From a virus, in IMG/VR virus record IMGVR_UViG_3300025646_000137, positions 1-37,641 of that record: DNA of 37,641 nt. One strand, given 5' to 3'. The translations under genes and the position numbers were made by a program. Each line of letters starts with the position of its first letter. The first letter of the stretch is position 1. Positions 17,301 through 28,000 of the stretch are shown in pieces. The notes under the pieces were generated by a model, which was not told where the DNA came from, made no database searches, and worked only from the letters and a program-made list of their open reading frames with translations.

Positions 17301-20300
17301 CGCCGGCGTCAACAATCACTGTGCTATCTTCATCGGCTACATCTGCCGACGGACTACCAACGATTAGTGTTTCACCTTTACTATCTACGTCAATGCTAAA
17401 TCCAAATTGGTCACCGGACATTACATCACTACCTGTAATTGTTGTTACCGGAACGTAATGGCTTTGTTTTCTAATAACAATGCTAAGACTTGCTGCTGGC
17501 GCAGTTGTAAAAGTAACTGTATTGCTAGACAACGTGTAGTCTTTGAAGGCTACATAAGATTTACCGTTACCATCTTCGAGGTATATGCTATAGATACTGC
17601 TTGGTGTAAATGTTAAATTAAAATTAACTGTTGATCCGTCGCCAACTATGGTTTCGCTGGTTTCATATTCACTGCTTACCTCAACTAGTGTATACATATA
17701 AACTTTATTAACCGTAGGTGTGCCAATAAACAAATGTCTATCATCCTTGCTGATTGCTAGACTGTGACCAAATTGATCATTGCCCACCGGAGACTGTAAT
17801 CTAATTATTTGTTTAATAACGTTAACACCGCTGATATTTCTTTTGTATACGAATACATAACCTTTGCTGCTATCACTGCTTGGAGCGCCTACTGCTAGCC
17901 AATTCTGACCAATGATTGTACTTTTTCCATAAGCATCAACTTCGCTGCTTATCGTATCTCCGACTAGTGTTATACCTACATCATAACGATTGTTATCGAC
18001 ATTCCACACATACGGGTAAACTCTGCCGGTATCCTCTTCGGGCGCACCCGAAACCATAAGCAGTGCGTCATCGGCTACAGCCAAGCTTGTGCCATTGGCG
18101 GCATTGCCACCGGTCTCGATTGAAATATTGACGCTGTTATACTTCCATGGTGATTGTTTCCTATATGCTGCCCACTTACTGTTCTCATCATAGTCAACCC
18201 ATGCAAGTTCGCCAACGGACCAGCCATATGGAGGCACAAATCCAGCAATGTCGCTCATATTAGTAAATCTTGAGCTCACTAATTTATAAATTGGCAATCT
18301 AAGATCAACACTATCATCAATTTCTTCGTCGGCGTCTAATAGAATTTCAAAGGTATTTGGTAATTTTACATTATTAACCTTATGAAAACCTCTTACTAGA
18401 TCGTTGTTTGTTTTAATAATAACAATATCATTTTTAACAAGACCATGATTAAAGTTAGTGGTGCATGTAATGGTTCCTGCGCTTGATTGTTTTACACTTA
18501 TAATTTCAGTGTTAATTTCTGTAACGCGATAGATATCCCAATCGAAATTATTTTTAGCCGTCCAAATTGTTGTTCCTCGACCAATAGTAGTAATTTGATT
18601 ATTAAGTGTTTTAATATCATCTAAATCAAATAATGTCAATGTCACATCATCGAGCCTAGGATGTCCTGCTCCAATAATATCTTGCATAGGAACGTTGCTG
18701 GTTCTATTAAGTATAATATTTTTTTGGAAATTATTAGGAATTTTATAAAGATCTGCTTGCCTAAATGAATAATAATCTTGGTTAGCTGTATCTCCATTAT
18801 CCAGCAATTGTAAAACGGTGGGATTTTCACGAACTCTGTCTTCATCGAGGACCATTTCAATAACTTGGTTACTGTCTATACTGCCAAACTCGCCGACCCT
18901 GAATCCCCATTCTTCGTAAACGTCAATTTCCTGATCTAGATTTGTAAGGTCTGCGTTAACAAGTTTATCAATAACATCCTTGGTACCCTTGCTACGAATC
19001 ATACCTTGATAGAATTTAACCTGACTAATATCATCCAGTCCAAGATTATCTAGATAATTTCTTTTCCTGAACCCAATCTGACCTTTAGCAGCAAGATCGG
19101 TAGCACTTTCTAAATTAATGTTATCTAAGTCATAGTATTCTGTGAAACTATTAGCTTTGTTAGCTAGGTTAGGAATTAACCCGGTTTGCATATTTTCTAC
19201 CAGCAACCAATCATTGTAATCAAAAACTGTCTTGCCTGTATGATTTGTTTTTGCTGCGTAGACTTTATTATTAAAGCTTACTACAGTACCTTTTTTATAA
19301 TCTGTGTTTTCTATCCATATATTAAATTTATTTTCGTTAATGAAGTAACCAGGAGCGTGCAGTGTTCCGTTCCAACCAGAGCTTTTTGTTCCAATAAATT
19401 TAAATCTACTTTGTCTATTTCCTAATTCAGGCTGATAGATAACGTCATTAAACACGGTAACATTATCAAACACCAGTACATGTTCAAATTGTATTGGATC
19501 AATACTTGCTGAATATATAAAACCTTTGTCCGTGTTAGATTCGATTGTAGTTTTGTTATCGATTCTTATTACATTGATATCAGCTGGTTTTATTGGCTGT
19601 CCACTGTTATTCAGAATATTTCTAGCTTTTGAGAAATCATCAATAGTAGTAAAAGCACGATCAACTGATAATTCTTTGCCAGCTGGACTTACAGCAAAAA
19701 CACTGCCTATAGACCAATCTTGCTGTGTCCACAATAAAAATTCTTTAACGGCATTGTTGAAATCTAATAAATCTCCGTTTGAATTCTTTGACTCAAATAT
19801 TAATCCTCTGTTAGTCAAGTATCTTTGATAAGCAATCAAAAAATCAACAAGTTGTTGTGTGCTACTTATAATTGTTCCATATGGAACACTAGCAATATAG
19901 TTGTGACTGTCATTGAACAATACAACTGATCTGTCGCCGACTGTAATGGTTTGTTTGTTATCACTTTTAATGCTAGGAATAATCTTAAAGAATGGATAGG
20001 TCGTATCAAATCCTCTAACCTCAAAACCTGCGGCACGTTTAATAATATTAACTCCGCTGTAAAAAACTCTTTCAAGCGGTATGCTTTTGTTTACAAATAT
20101 ATTGATATTTTCATCAGGTATAAACACTCCCCCACCTTGCAAGGAAGTTGGACTGGTTGAATCGATAGCAATTTTAAAATTTTTGAGATCAGTAAATCCA
20201 CCAACCTGGTATATTAGTTTAGTGGTTAAATTTTGTATTTGTGTTTGTAAATCACTGATATCATAGTTTCTATACTTGTAATAATTTTCAAAGAATTGAT

Positions 20301-23300
20301 TATATCCTTCAATTCTATTCACAGTATCGGAGTTAGCGGACACTGCCAAACCGTTAATTTTAAAATCAACCAACATTGGTCTATAACTTTTATTTTTTTG
20401 TAATACTTGATTAAATTCTCTGTTAAATGCTAGTAAATTTTTATCCCAGTTCAAGGTTAGATATTTTGCTGTACGCTTTATTGCAGCAATAATTTGAACA
20501 GCAAATGGCCATTCACTGCTACGGCGCCATGCAGTCTCAACAGGAGCATAATCCCCGATCTTCCATGGAAAATTTGTGTTAGTTTTAAATGCGCCGTTGA
20601 TTAAAAACTGATCAGGGGCGAGTAGTTGTCCTTGCTCGTTAACCGGAACGTAATTTAATAGAGTTGGTCTTTTTCTCAGTGGATCTATAGTATAAGCTGC
20701 GTCACGGCCGGCCTCATTGTAGATCTTACCCAGTGATAAATCTTCCCAGAGCACGTAGTTACCACGAGTATAAGGCGCCTTACCATATCGTGTATCCCAC
20801 CAAGTTGGCTTCTGATACAAGCCCAGCATTTCCCAGGGAGTTAAGTGGGGAGTTTCTGTATCATATAACCATTTGTAAATACCTCTCCAATATCCAGGAA
20901 CTCTACTTCCGCGATCCGCTGTTATGCTTTGACCATAGTTCCAGGTAAAAGAATTATTAGGATCTGTAACCGTGTTATTGCTAAAGTTTAATCTATTTTT
21001 ATATACCCATGTTGCAACATACGGGGCTATAATTTGATCTGTCAAAGCTAGATCTTCAATATCTGTTCTAAAATATCCCGGCAATACTTCGGCAATATCA
21101 AAGGTTAGAGGATCATATTGTGTTTTAATATTGTTGTAGACTCTTTTTTCAAATTCTAAAATAACTTCGTCCCTACGATCCTTATATGCGACCCAACGAC
21201 TGCCGTCATGACCTAAAATTACTGGGGTATAAATTGGATATTCCTGATATTCGTCGGTGTTATTGGTAGCATGATACTGGCCGGTTGTAGGCATATAGAA
21301 GATTCTATCGCTGCCGGCAAATCTATGAGCATGAGATCTGCCACTAGCGTCTGCTGCGGCTGCGGCAGCACTTGTAGTATAAAGCGGATAAAACCATCCT
21401 GTTTGTCCTTGGGCACGTTGTTCATAACGACTATCACTGGTACCATATATCTTAAATGGTCCTGTACTTTCTGTTGTGCCAGTCTGATAAGTATCATCTA
21501 ATGCAACAGCCGGATAAAACTTTGGATACAATCCTAGTTTAGTTGGAGTTGGTGGAACAAAGCTGCCGTTGGTATCTGTATATTCAGAAATTTCGATAAC
21601 ATCGTTAATTTCTAAATTTATACTATTACTAAGAGTAATAGCAGGCTCAACAGTATCAAACGTATAATCAAAACCTTCAACTAATAGTGTCTTTTTGTTG
21701 CTTTCTATAAGATAAACAAGAACACCTCTGCTGCTAATTTTTGTTAGGTCAAACTGTGTGTTAAATTCAAATCTACGATCAGTGGTCTGATCAAGTGTTA
21801 TTGAGATTGTGGTTTTTTGACTTCCCCATGGTAGCATATCAGTGTAGTAAAATGGAAAATCACTGGTTTTAGCACCGGCCATGTACTGTAATATAGTATC
21901 TAAACTGTCGCTGGGATTTCTTAGATCAATATCAAGATTATTAATATTATCAATTAATCTATTTTTAAATCTTGTGTATTCTTCCATTCCAAAACGCAGA
22001 CTTTCAACGAAACTATTTTCTTTTCTTGTTAACAAGAAATGAGGAATTGCCGCGCCGGCGCTGTGTTGTAAAATTTTTCCAGGATACTTTTTATAATCTA
22101 GATCTCTTAGATTATTTGATCCTAGACTTTTTCCAGAGAACAAAGGATGTTCTCTGGTCATTGAAATGAAATGGTTACGAACCTGGCCAAGAGTAACTTC
22201 TTCAAAGTCTTTATTATTACTATTGTTTTCTAGATTTAAAGGCACTTCATAGAAACCAAGCGGATTTACATCATCACTGTAGACTTTAATGATAACAACA
22301 TCCTTGGCCTTAAGAGCATCATAAAAACTAACATAATGCTTTTCATTGACATTAATTTTTGCGTAATCAGCGGATGTTTTATATTCACCGTTAACATAAA
22401 CATGGAGATTAACAGCATTTGAATCTTGGGCGGGAGCAACGCCAATTTCAAAGACATAAAGTTCTTTGTCTACAACATGTCTTACCTGTTGGTACTGTCT
22501 GCTTTCAAATGCCACAGTTTCCCAGCCATTTAACAATGTTCTAGTTGATCCGCGGTGTTTATGTACATGTCCGCTGCGAACAATAACACTTACATTGCCT
22601 GCTGTCTCTTTGGTGTAACTAAACTTGTCTGTTACATAATTGTTTGTAAATAAAATGTCGCCAATATTACCAATGTTTTTATAGGACAATCCAAACTCTA
22701 AGATTGTGTCTGCATTTGCGTTATTATTCCGTTTATAACTGAAAAGTTTACAGCCCGCAAACGTGGTGCTTGGGTACTTTGTTGTATTACTAAAACTAAC
22801 ATGATCGGGATCAAATACATCAAATAAAGGAGCCTGATTGATTGATGTCTTATCCTGACCACTGTGCCATGAATTATCGTCTTCTTTGTAATAGAATATC
22901 TTTCCTTGATTAGTAGATCCAAGCTTGCTAACAAGAGTGTCTAAATCAGAAACTTCATCAATTTTAACAAGATTAATAATTGGATTAGTGTTTGTATTAC
23001 TGTCCTGGTCTATAAAATCAATTCTGTAAATATTTTTCTTGATATCTGGATCTTTAGTAAAGCAGATAGTCATGCCGGGTGTTATATTAATGCCATCGGC
23101 AAAATATCCTATACTACCATTAACATTACTAAATGCATCTGTCTCTTCGGTATCAACGATGCTTACAGGATGCTTACTAGTAATACCTAAGTTAAATAAC
23201 CTTAAACCTGCATCAAATTCAATGATAGGTCTTTTAGCACGCTGACTGTCATCAATAGAAATTATATAGTTGTTGTATTCAGCTGTGGCAGTTATGATAT

Positions 23301-25020
23301 CCCTGTGAAACCATCTATTACTTCTAGACCATCCGTTTGAATCTACTGACGATCTATTAATTGTTATATAGTCTTGTTTAGTAGGACTGTTAAGTGTTTG
23401 TTCGTACCCACCAATATCATAAGGTTGGGTATCAAAGTTTTCAAGTTCTGACTCAGTATAAGTCTCTGGCGTGATTAGATCATCAACATCTACTAGGACG
23501 ATACCTTTACCTACGCCTTCTACATAATACTGTTTATTTTTATAGCTTGCTGGGACTACACTGGTATCAAATTCAATCTTCAATCCATTGGAAAACACAA
23601 CGCCATTGGGACTTGTATAGGTTATTTTGTTGAGAATTTCTTCGTTGATGTCAATTATACCAGAGCCATCAACATCAACAAGTACAATTTTTCCAAATCT
23701 ATCAGTATCTTTAGCATCTTGATAAAAGAACTCAGATTGCAAAGCGGTTAACGGAGGAACTAATCTTAGATATCCTTCTGCGTCCTTGTAAAATTCTCTG
23801 CTTCCATATTCAATGCCCTGCTTTACCTTTACTTTGTGTCCAATGGCTATATTCTGAATAAAAATAAGTTTAATAGTTTCAACGCCAGACACTGTCTCTA
23901 TATCTATTCTAAATACACCGTAGCGTTCAGCTAAACTTAGCGTGGTGACAGGATCAAAAGTACCAGAACTGCCTTCTACTTCGCCACTATCATAGGGATA
24001 GCCATCAAATAAATCACCCTGATTCCAATCGTCTTCATTTCTGCTGTCGTTAACAAGCACGAGATACTTGCCATCAATTTCAGTTAGACCGTCAATGCCG
24101 GTTTCATAGGAATCTAAGAACGCAGATAAAGATTGGTTATGTATTTCTCCATAGGTTAATTCAGAAACTAGGTCCACATCAAAGTCAACGGTCATTTCTG
24201 TAAATTGATTTTGATCATTGATTTTGGGAACACGCCAGATGATTGTGCCATCATCTTCACCGTTATTAATAACTCCAGCAATTTCTCTGGTGCTTAAATT
24301 TTGCTGTGACTGGCTGATCCCCGATAGTCCACGCTCTGTTTGTATCCAAAAAGGCACACCTGGCTGATTAATCTCAAATGTATATTCGCCGCCACGAGCA
24401 AGATATAGTGTAGGGTTAGGGGTTGCTGTTTCACTGTTAAACCTATACACAGGCTGTCCGGATTCTATAACATCAGAACGCTCATCATATAGACCCTCGT
24501 CGAATCCCACCGTATCAAATTCAATTTGATCGTAGGTAGTGCCTTCTCGGTATACTGTAAAGTTTTGTGTAGCATCAACTGCGCCAGCAAATACCTGTAC
24601 ACTGTCTGGACCACTGGGTAGCCAAAAGTATTCGCCATAGTTGATAAATTTGTCAAAATCAATGAAGCTGGCCCAGTTATAAAATTGTTGTTTATACAGT
24701 GGGTCTTGTTTTATGGAATTGCCGCGGTTATAATTTATGCTGTTTAGCGCATCTATTAATGAACTAACCGATTGAACCGTACCTGCGGCGTCTTGATAAA
24801 CAATGCCGGGTTCAACCTGATAGTTTTCTCTAAAGGCTGATACTTCTCTAACATATTCACCAACGGTTTTTGAATCAATACCGCGTCTACCAATATAGCC
24901 ATTTATTCTACGTGATGCTTTTTCGCTGATCAGCTGATCAACCGTGGCATTTAAAAATTTTTGGTTTTTCCTGGTGCGGAAAAGTTCAGGAAGTAATTCT
25001 ACGCTTTTACGTAATGCCAT
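11359..25020 (-). CDS. Giant baseplate/fibre structural protein (4553 residues)
   Basis: One open frame fills 36% of the window. Its ATG overlaps the gp6 stop (TAATG) after GGAGG, so it is coupled to gp6. The N-terminus (FLNATVDQLISEKASRRINGYIGRR; FIDFDKFINYGEYFWLPSGP near 120-140) resembles the large protein after gp6 in marine T4-like phages; by position it would replace T4 gp7 (1032 residues). Residues about 1208-1247 hold a YPLYTTSAAAAAADASGRSHAHRF and FYMPTTG segment. About 2300-2960 hold FG-GAP-like blades (VSGAPEEDTG, AVGAPSSDSS, IVGSPSADV, AIGSPGEDE, FVGSPADDE), suggesting a beta-propeller. GDGST..F modules recur near 2459, 2586, 3960, 4033 and 4283. The C-terminus has VIYLGNERITYW. 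It is probably an assembled baseplate arm or host-contact protein. Confidence 0.8.
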   Translation of the reverse strand: MALRKSVELLPELFRTRKNQKFLNATVDQLISEKASRRINGYIGRRGIDSKTVGEYVREVSAFRENYQVEPGIVYQDAAGTVQSVSSLIDALNSINYNRGNSIKQDPLYKQQFYNWASFIDFDKFINYGEYFWLPSGPDSVQVFAGAVDATQNFTVYREGTTYDQIEFDTVGFDEGLYDERSDVIESGQPVYRFNSETATPNPTLYLARGGEYTFEINQPGVPFWIQTERGLSGISQSQQNLSTREIAGVINNGEDDGTIIWRVPKINDQNQFTEMTVDFDVDLVSELTYGEIHNQSLSAFLDSYETGIDGLTEIDGKYLVLVNDSRNEDDWNQGDLFDGYPYDSGEVEGSSGTFDPVTTLSLAERYGVFRIDIETVSGVETIKLIFIQNIAIGHKVKVKQGIEYGSREFYKDAEGYLRLVPPLTALQSEFFYQDAKDTDRFGKIVLVDVDGSGIIDINEEILNKITYTSPNGVVFSNGLKIEFDTSVVPASYKNKQYYVEGVGKGIVLVDVDDLITPETYTESELENFDTQPYDIGGYEQTLNSPTKQDYITINRSSVDSNGWSRSNRWFHRDIITATAEYNNYIISIDDSQRAKRPIIEFDAGLRLFNLGITSKHPVSIVDTEETDAFSNVNGSIGYFADGINITPGMTICFTKDPDIKKNIYRIDFIDQDSNTNTNPIINLVKIDEVSDLDTLVSKLGSTNQGKIFYYKEDDNSWHSGQDKTSINQAPLFDVFDPDHVSFSNTTKYPSTTFAGCKLFSYKRNNNANADTILEFGLSYKNIGNIGDILFTNNYVTDKFSYTKETAGNVSVIVRSGHVHKHRGSTRTLLNGWETVAFESRQYQQVRHVVDKELYVFEIGVAPAQDSNAVNLHVYVNGEYKTSADYAKINVNEKHYVSFYDALKAKDVVIIKVYSDDVNPLGFYEVPLNLENNSNNKDFEEVTLGQVRNHFISMTREHPLFSGKSLGSNNLRDLDYKKYPGKILQHSAGAAIPHFLLTRKENSFVESLRFGMEEYTRFKNRLIDNINNLDIDLRNPSDSLDTILQYMAGAKTSDFPFYYTDMLPWGSQKTTISITLDQTTDRRFEFNTQFDLTKISSRGVLVYLIESNKKTLLVEGFDYTFDTVEPAITLSNSINLEINDVIEISEYTDTNGSFVPPTPTKLGLYPKFYPAVALDDTYQTGTTESTGPFKIYGTSDSRYEQRAQGQTGWFYPLYTTSAAAAAADASGRSHAHRFAGSDRIFYMPTTGQYHATNNTDEYQEYPIYTPVILGHDGSRWVAYKDRRDEVILEFEKRVYNNIKTQYDPLTFDIAEVLPGYFRTDIEDLALTDQIIAPYVATWVYKNRLNFSNNTVTDPNNSFTWNYGQSITADRGSRVPGYWRGIYKWLYDTETPHLTPWEMLGLYQKPTWWDTRYGKAPYTRGNYVLWEDLSLGKIYNEAGRDAAYTIDPLRKRPTLLNYVPVNEQGQLLAPDQFLINGAFKTNTNFPWKIGDYAPVETAWRRSSEWPFAVQIIAAIKRTAKYLTLNWDKNLLAFNREFNQVLQKNKSYRPMLVDFKINGLAVSANSDTVNRIEGYNQFFENYYKYRNYDISDLQTQIQNLTTKLIYQVGGFTDLKNFKIAIDSTSPTSLQGGGVFIPDENINIFVNKSIPLERVFYSGVNIIKRAAGFEVRGFDTTYPFFKIIPSIKSDNKQTITVGDRSVVLFNDSHNYIASVPYGTIISSTQQLVDFLIAYQRYLTNRGLIFESKNSNGDLLDFNNAVKEFLLWTQQDWSIGSVFAVSPAGKELSVDRAFTTIDDFSKARNILNNSGQPIKPADINVIRIDNKTTIESNTDKGFIYSASIDPIQFEHVLVFDNVTVFNDVIYQPELGNRQSRFKFIGTKSSGWNGTLHAPGYFINENKFNIWIENTDYKKGTVVSFNNKVYAAKTNHTGKTVFDYNDWLLVENMQTGLIPNLANKANSFTEYYDLDNINLESATDLAAKGQIGFRKRNYLDNLGLDDISQVKFYQGMIRSKGTKDVIDKLVNADLTNLDQEIDVYEEWGFRVGEFGSIDSNQVIEMVLDEDRVRENPTVLQLLDNGDTANQDYYSFRQADLYKIPNNFQKNIILNRTSNVPMQDIIGAGHPRLDDVTLTLFDLDDIKTLNNQITTIGRGTTIWTAKNNFDWDIYRVTEINTEIISVKQSSAGTITCTTNFNHGLVKNDIVIIKTNNDLVRGFHKVNNVKLPNTFEILLDADEEIDDSVDLRLPIYKLVSSRFTNMSDIAGFVPPYGWSVGELAWVDYDENSKWAAYRKQSPWKYNSVNISIETGGNAANGTSLAVADDALLMVSGAPEEDTGRVYPYVWNVDNNRYDVGITLVGDTISSEVDAYGKSTIIGQNWLAVGAPSSDSSKGYVFVYKRNISGVNVIKQIIRLQSPVGNDQFGHSLAISKDDRHLFIGTPTVNKVYMYTLVEVSSEYETSETIVGDGSTVNFNLTFTPSSIYSIYLEDGNGKSYVAFKDYTLSSNTVTFTTAPAASLSIVIRKQSHYVPVTTITGSDVMSGDQFGFSIDVDSKGETLIVGSPSADVADEDSTVIVDAGEAYLFHHIVERFTGNGSTYEFTTSNTLPDHFYIEVDGAVQSLATGEFGGFDSDSSANRYTVSGNTISFRYIPATNSDIRVYTGNFAEIQKIDQNFAGQSPTDSELFGYSVGIDAYGAIVAIGSPGEDELNPNSGSAFIFVDEGLRFGQVTTQSTDSSTFSVRFDSIFINDYEVVVSKNTTNDPTKLSDDINSSEIIQVSSQVSGNNLKITSTSAVPNKRLKVRPGTGSTFKDFAEVKPFKFTQKLNHPLGADNENFGRTIAFDKHIPINNPAEQRLIVASDRASAALDTGFDIDTDTLSRTYNEFTTTFDANSTRFVDKVRQSGAVYLYDLLDSTETIDTPMSITNPPKYAFGQQLQSTKINQLDQFGASAAIHRGKLFVGSPADDEWVSNAGSFYYFTNSDNEYTWEKYRVEEDKVDISAINRIVTYNNRNKEIISFVDTVDIFKNKLPGLAQQELDYITPLDPATYNVSSNKDSVTDSETSGWNDEKLGRVWWDLSTCRVLEYEQGDDNYRVQNWNRFFPGSSIDIYEWTESTVLPSQHVDSGLPGTPRYPDDSNYVVNLQYNSVTNTTQTRYYYWVTGLTTFPNDERRQLSTESVRQLIENPIATGTKFVNVINSHTFVLNNLIDDLSGTDTVLSINYDVVKNEGILHSEFDLISENDPTQELPSKIKNKIIDSLAGANSIGNIVPDPTLGEGERYGVSIRPRQTMFKNRQLAVKTFVDYCNAIFTTVPIARQFNLSRLFASEPAPLTTSGEWNRSVPDLTTRDYINLRTISAGYRVLVESDSSVGGDWTIYELEVDSSDNRTWSLYRVQAYNTGRYWNYINWYADGYSNTTVPRFTVDTEPDLLSLTAVTGDVARVRTNDDGNFSLFVYTNIGTWREVAIENGSIEIRSSIYDFANTTYSSFIGFDSVVFDFERFDRVPHNEMRIIANAIFDEIFTGNLALNKNKLFFRLIEYSLHELDSGVSDWAIKTGFIRVLHKLRNLDQYPNYQLDNSTFIEDYINEVKPYHTYIREYSLRYKGNDEYLGDVTDFDTHSFYDSVEGYFRKPSGDFAGDEIIRTQGLNNPWSENYTYYLDSVEIYNGGSGFLENPVITVSEPNITGGQRAEVTAITNGTKIISVSVVKKGSGYTQTPIITYSGSGTGLVLLPRIANDAVREFDTTIKFDRITYSSSIQDWQPNTSYSYNTLIAYYNTNTGIQDVYRVDLSGGFTSGSTFSLEDASGATALVTYNDEDFANAADRIAAYYYPTQGMIGDDLKLLQKGTDYFANKVSGIGFDREPGYDQGNFDTLGFDDFEIDTNGLTVLAGASALDSVIKSTFSDLALGTRPEDINVAGGEFVDVYNSHSPEEFVPGIVFDTLDIEVYTDPSDDFAGDGNSFKTVSRVYIADGTTNSFSYANTTRRELVDYIVAYHGSTRKYDFTVNYQTRTVRFASTPAAGTLIYLYGYGVTGEKITHEELIIGDGSSVSFTLGIDYTRYTQSLVLRDGVPVDHTITNANNRVNITTTTTNPNGSVIHAYISNRATDKPAFTRGETMEISLTAGTYEYELDYNFRTFTKSFESNVIVELNGVRLKPSNAKYYTLDGSTLAYRTPTTAGEDTTNVSVGDIQVSVIRAATNTIENLNIVQDYTVSIETDIDSTLYYQVNLLDAYSAGDSLIIGVRNANEYFINNDLITLDSGLSFSTGNTLYITQFYNHDPIRVHTKVFIGEGSETTSIIIGYDENGFDSGNFDGVTLSGTALNKYTMDRIPTNANNLWVTLDGVRLHSGEYSIDINGRIDLSSQTITAGSEIIVTHFSELIIEPTIGYRMTKNMLGDYEYFRLCADGATKLARDLLPTDTVIYLKDASKLPVVSVNSDQPGVIYLGNERITYWQISHDENYITNIRRATHGTRFANLHLAGTEVYDTTDAQRLPATDTHTKTWYDLGSITAANGNGLQASSTTNANFIKACEAFVPAYVKELESPKYVEDDYVDEFYVVELPLG

Positions 25021-28000
25021 TAGTAATTATAACCTCCTGCTGATGTTAGTCTTAGTGTTGATCCATTACTAGCGTTGGTTGCTGTAGTAACTGTTGTACT
25101 TGTGCTATTACTACTTACACTTTCTATTAAACCAATGCCTGTGGTTGAATTAACAACATTACCGCTTGCTTGAAGTTGTGCGCTGGTAATAACATCAATT
25201 ACTTCAATGTCGTTTACTGTAGTGGCACTGATAAAAATTTCATCTCTGCTGCTGGTTATCTGATATAAACTACCAAAGCTGCTAGAACTAATTTTAGGAA
25301 CTATAATAATACTTAAAATATCTGGCGACAATACTTGATGTAGATATGCGGCTAGTTCACTAAAATAGAATGTATCGCCAAAATCCCAGTTGGCCACAGA
25401 AAAATATTCATTGATTGCTTCAACAACTCTTGTTTTAATTTCATTGTCGCTGACTAAAGTAGCATTATTTTTAACTACTTTGAATGTAGCTTGTAATTCA
25501 GGATCTGCCTTATCGCCAAACAGTGGCCTGTAACTAACGCTGTTAAACACAATAGCATCACTTACGCTCTTACTTTTTTCTAAACTACCAAACGCATCAC
25601 GCAATTCGTTGGTGCTTGGCTTAACAGGCTTAATGACAGTACCTGTGATATCAGTGATCCAGTTTCTGTAATCTGTGTCGTAGACCCTTGTTAACAAGTA
25701 CAAATCAATAATGTTACTTGGGCTTGGATCAATTCTTCTTGTGTTTGGAGCATTGTGCGTATACTGGAAGAAAAGATTTGAACGGCCAACCTTTGTTAGA
25801 TAATTTAGACTTTGTGTAAGTATTTTTTGATTGATACTATTAATACTTAGAGTATAAAAATTTCCCGTTGAACTGGCATAAAAAACCTGTCCACTACTAT
25901 AGGTATCTTTGACCGCAGTAATATCTGCTAGTGTTGTGTAGCTTGATTCAACATCTGCGTTAGAGACTGGCTCATATCTTGTATATCCACCGTTGTCAAG
26001 ATAGGTTTTGTAGAATACTACCTTAGCAGCAGTGTTAACACTGGGGTTAACTATAATATCAAAGATATCTGGGTCATCAATAACTCCGTCGCTGTCTTGG
26101 TCAGGGAAAGTAACTTTAATACGTTCAGTGAGAACGAATCCATCTGCTTCAATAACTGTATCGTCTATATTCATAATATAGTTTTGGCGAAGACTTTGAT
26201 TACTGTCCGGTAGACTGTTGGTTTTTAGCATAACAACTTTATCTTTAATAGTTTTCCCTAGTCTAGGATCAAATATTTTTAGATCTTTATCAAAATAAAA
26301 TCTTGTTTCTAGATAACTTTCAAAGATATATTCAAGTTGACGATATTTTACAGTATAGGTTTCGCCGTCGTTAGTAAACAAAAATAACCAACTATTGTCT
26401 AAGTTCCTAGCACTGGTGTCACCAGCATATTGTAAATTAAAGGTAGTAGCTTGATTTAAGTTTGGGCTTGCAATCACGGTCCATGCCTGTGAATCTATAT
26501 CATATCTAATGCCAAATGTTTTATAGTTCCGAATATTGTCAATAATTGCTTGTCTTGTTGCGATGGCAAAGCTATCATTCCATGGAATAATAATTTCAGA
26601 AACTCGAGCTGTATTAGCTACTTTTTCTGTGAGGGTGATGGGGCCAATACCACTATCTAAATTTCCGCTGCCTTGATTAGTGCCATCGTCAACCACGTTA
26701 CTAACACTAGCCCACAAATAGTCTCTGGTATTAAGACTGCCATTAGAATTTGATATTAAATTTCCGTTAATGTCAAATACATATCCACTGGGTGGTGTAA
26801 ATTTTATTAAACTACCTTCTTTAACATATTTAAAATTACCACTTACATAATTGCCTACTTGTTGAGGATTATTGCTTGGAGTTTTAAAGTATCCAGTACA
26901 TACACCTGTGCCAACAGTGGTTTGATTCCAGGTAAATGCGCCGGTACTTACATCAAATCTGCTATAATTGTCTAGGAAATAATGGTAAATTGCCTTAGCA
27001 CCCATTATTCTTTCTATTCTTGTGCTCAGTACGTTACTGATATCACTTTCTGTTATAAATGTAAATGTAAAGTTTGGCAGAGAAGATTCTCTATAAAAGA
27101 TCCCATCCTCGGCAAATATATTAGTGCTACTATACTTTCCGGTGGTGTCGCGAACATCTAAGTATCTACTTATACCACTGACCGTACGATTAACTGCCTT
27201 GCTTTTAATAATGTTATTAAAATTAGTAAATGGAAAGATCTGATAATCTTCGCCGGTGACCATGCGATCTTGCGTATAGTATTGTTGCTGTGCTCTTGCT
27301 TTAATGTCTAATAAATTTTCTTTGGCAATAGCATTGCTAACAGTCTGTTTGAGACTCATGTTTATTGTCAGTGATTCCACTTGATTTACATGGCTAAGAT
27401 AAGGAATTGTTACACTAATGTTAGTAAAATCTGCAGGCGTAATTTTATAAGTAAATCCATTACCTGTTCTAAAATAAGCGCGGAAGCGACCATTGGGTAT
27501 TGTGCTAAACACACCATCACCAAATACTAAACTAATTCTGTCATTGCTTCTACTCTGTACCGTGTAAAGAGTTTTTACATTTTGGCTGAGGCTGTTAAAA
27601 ATAACGTTGTTTCCGGTTACAGCAGGAACTTTAGTCCACAGTGTTTTTTCTCTACCATCGCTGTCAAGTTCATACAACCATACGTCATTGTTTTCAACGT
27701 TTGCCACGTCAATTTCAACAACACGATTAGGCAAGGATTCATCAACCTCAAAATCCACGGTTTGTAAACTTCCCTGTTTAAAGTAAAAGAAAAATCCAGT
27801 ATTAACGCTGTTAAATCCTCGAGCATCGTTCCTGTATATAAGATTCATGGTACTACCTGGCTGTGGCGGTACTTCATACAAATAATCTGTTCCACTGTAG
27901 GTTCCATTAACCAGTTCAAATCCAAATTCCTGTGTGCTAACTGGAGCAGTAAACCCATAAACCGGCACAGTATTTGGAATCAAACTAAGATTGTATTCGT

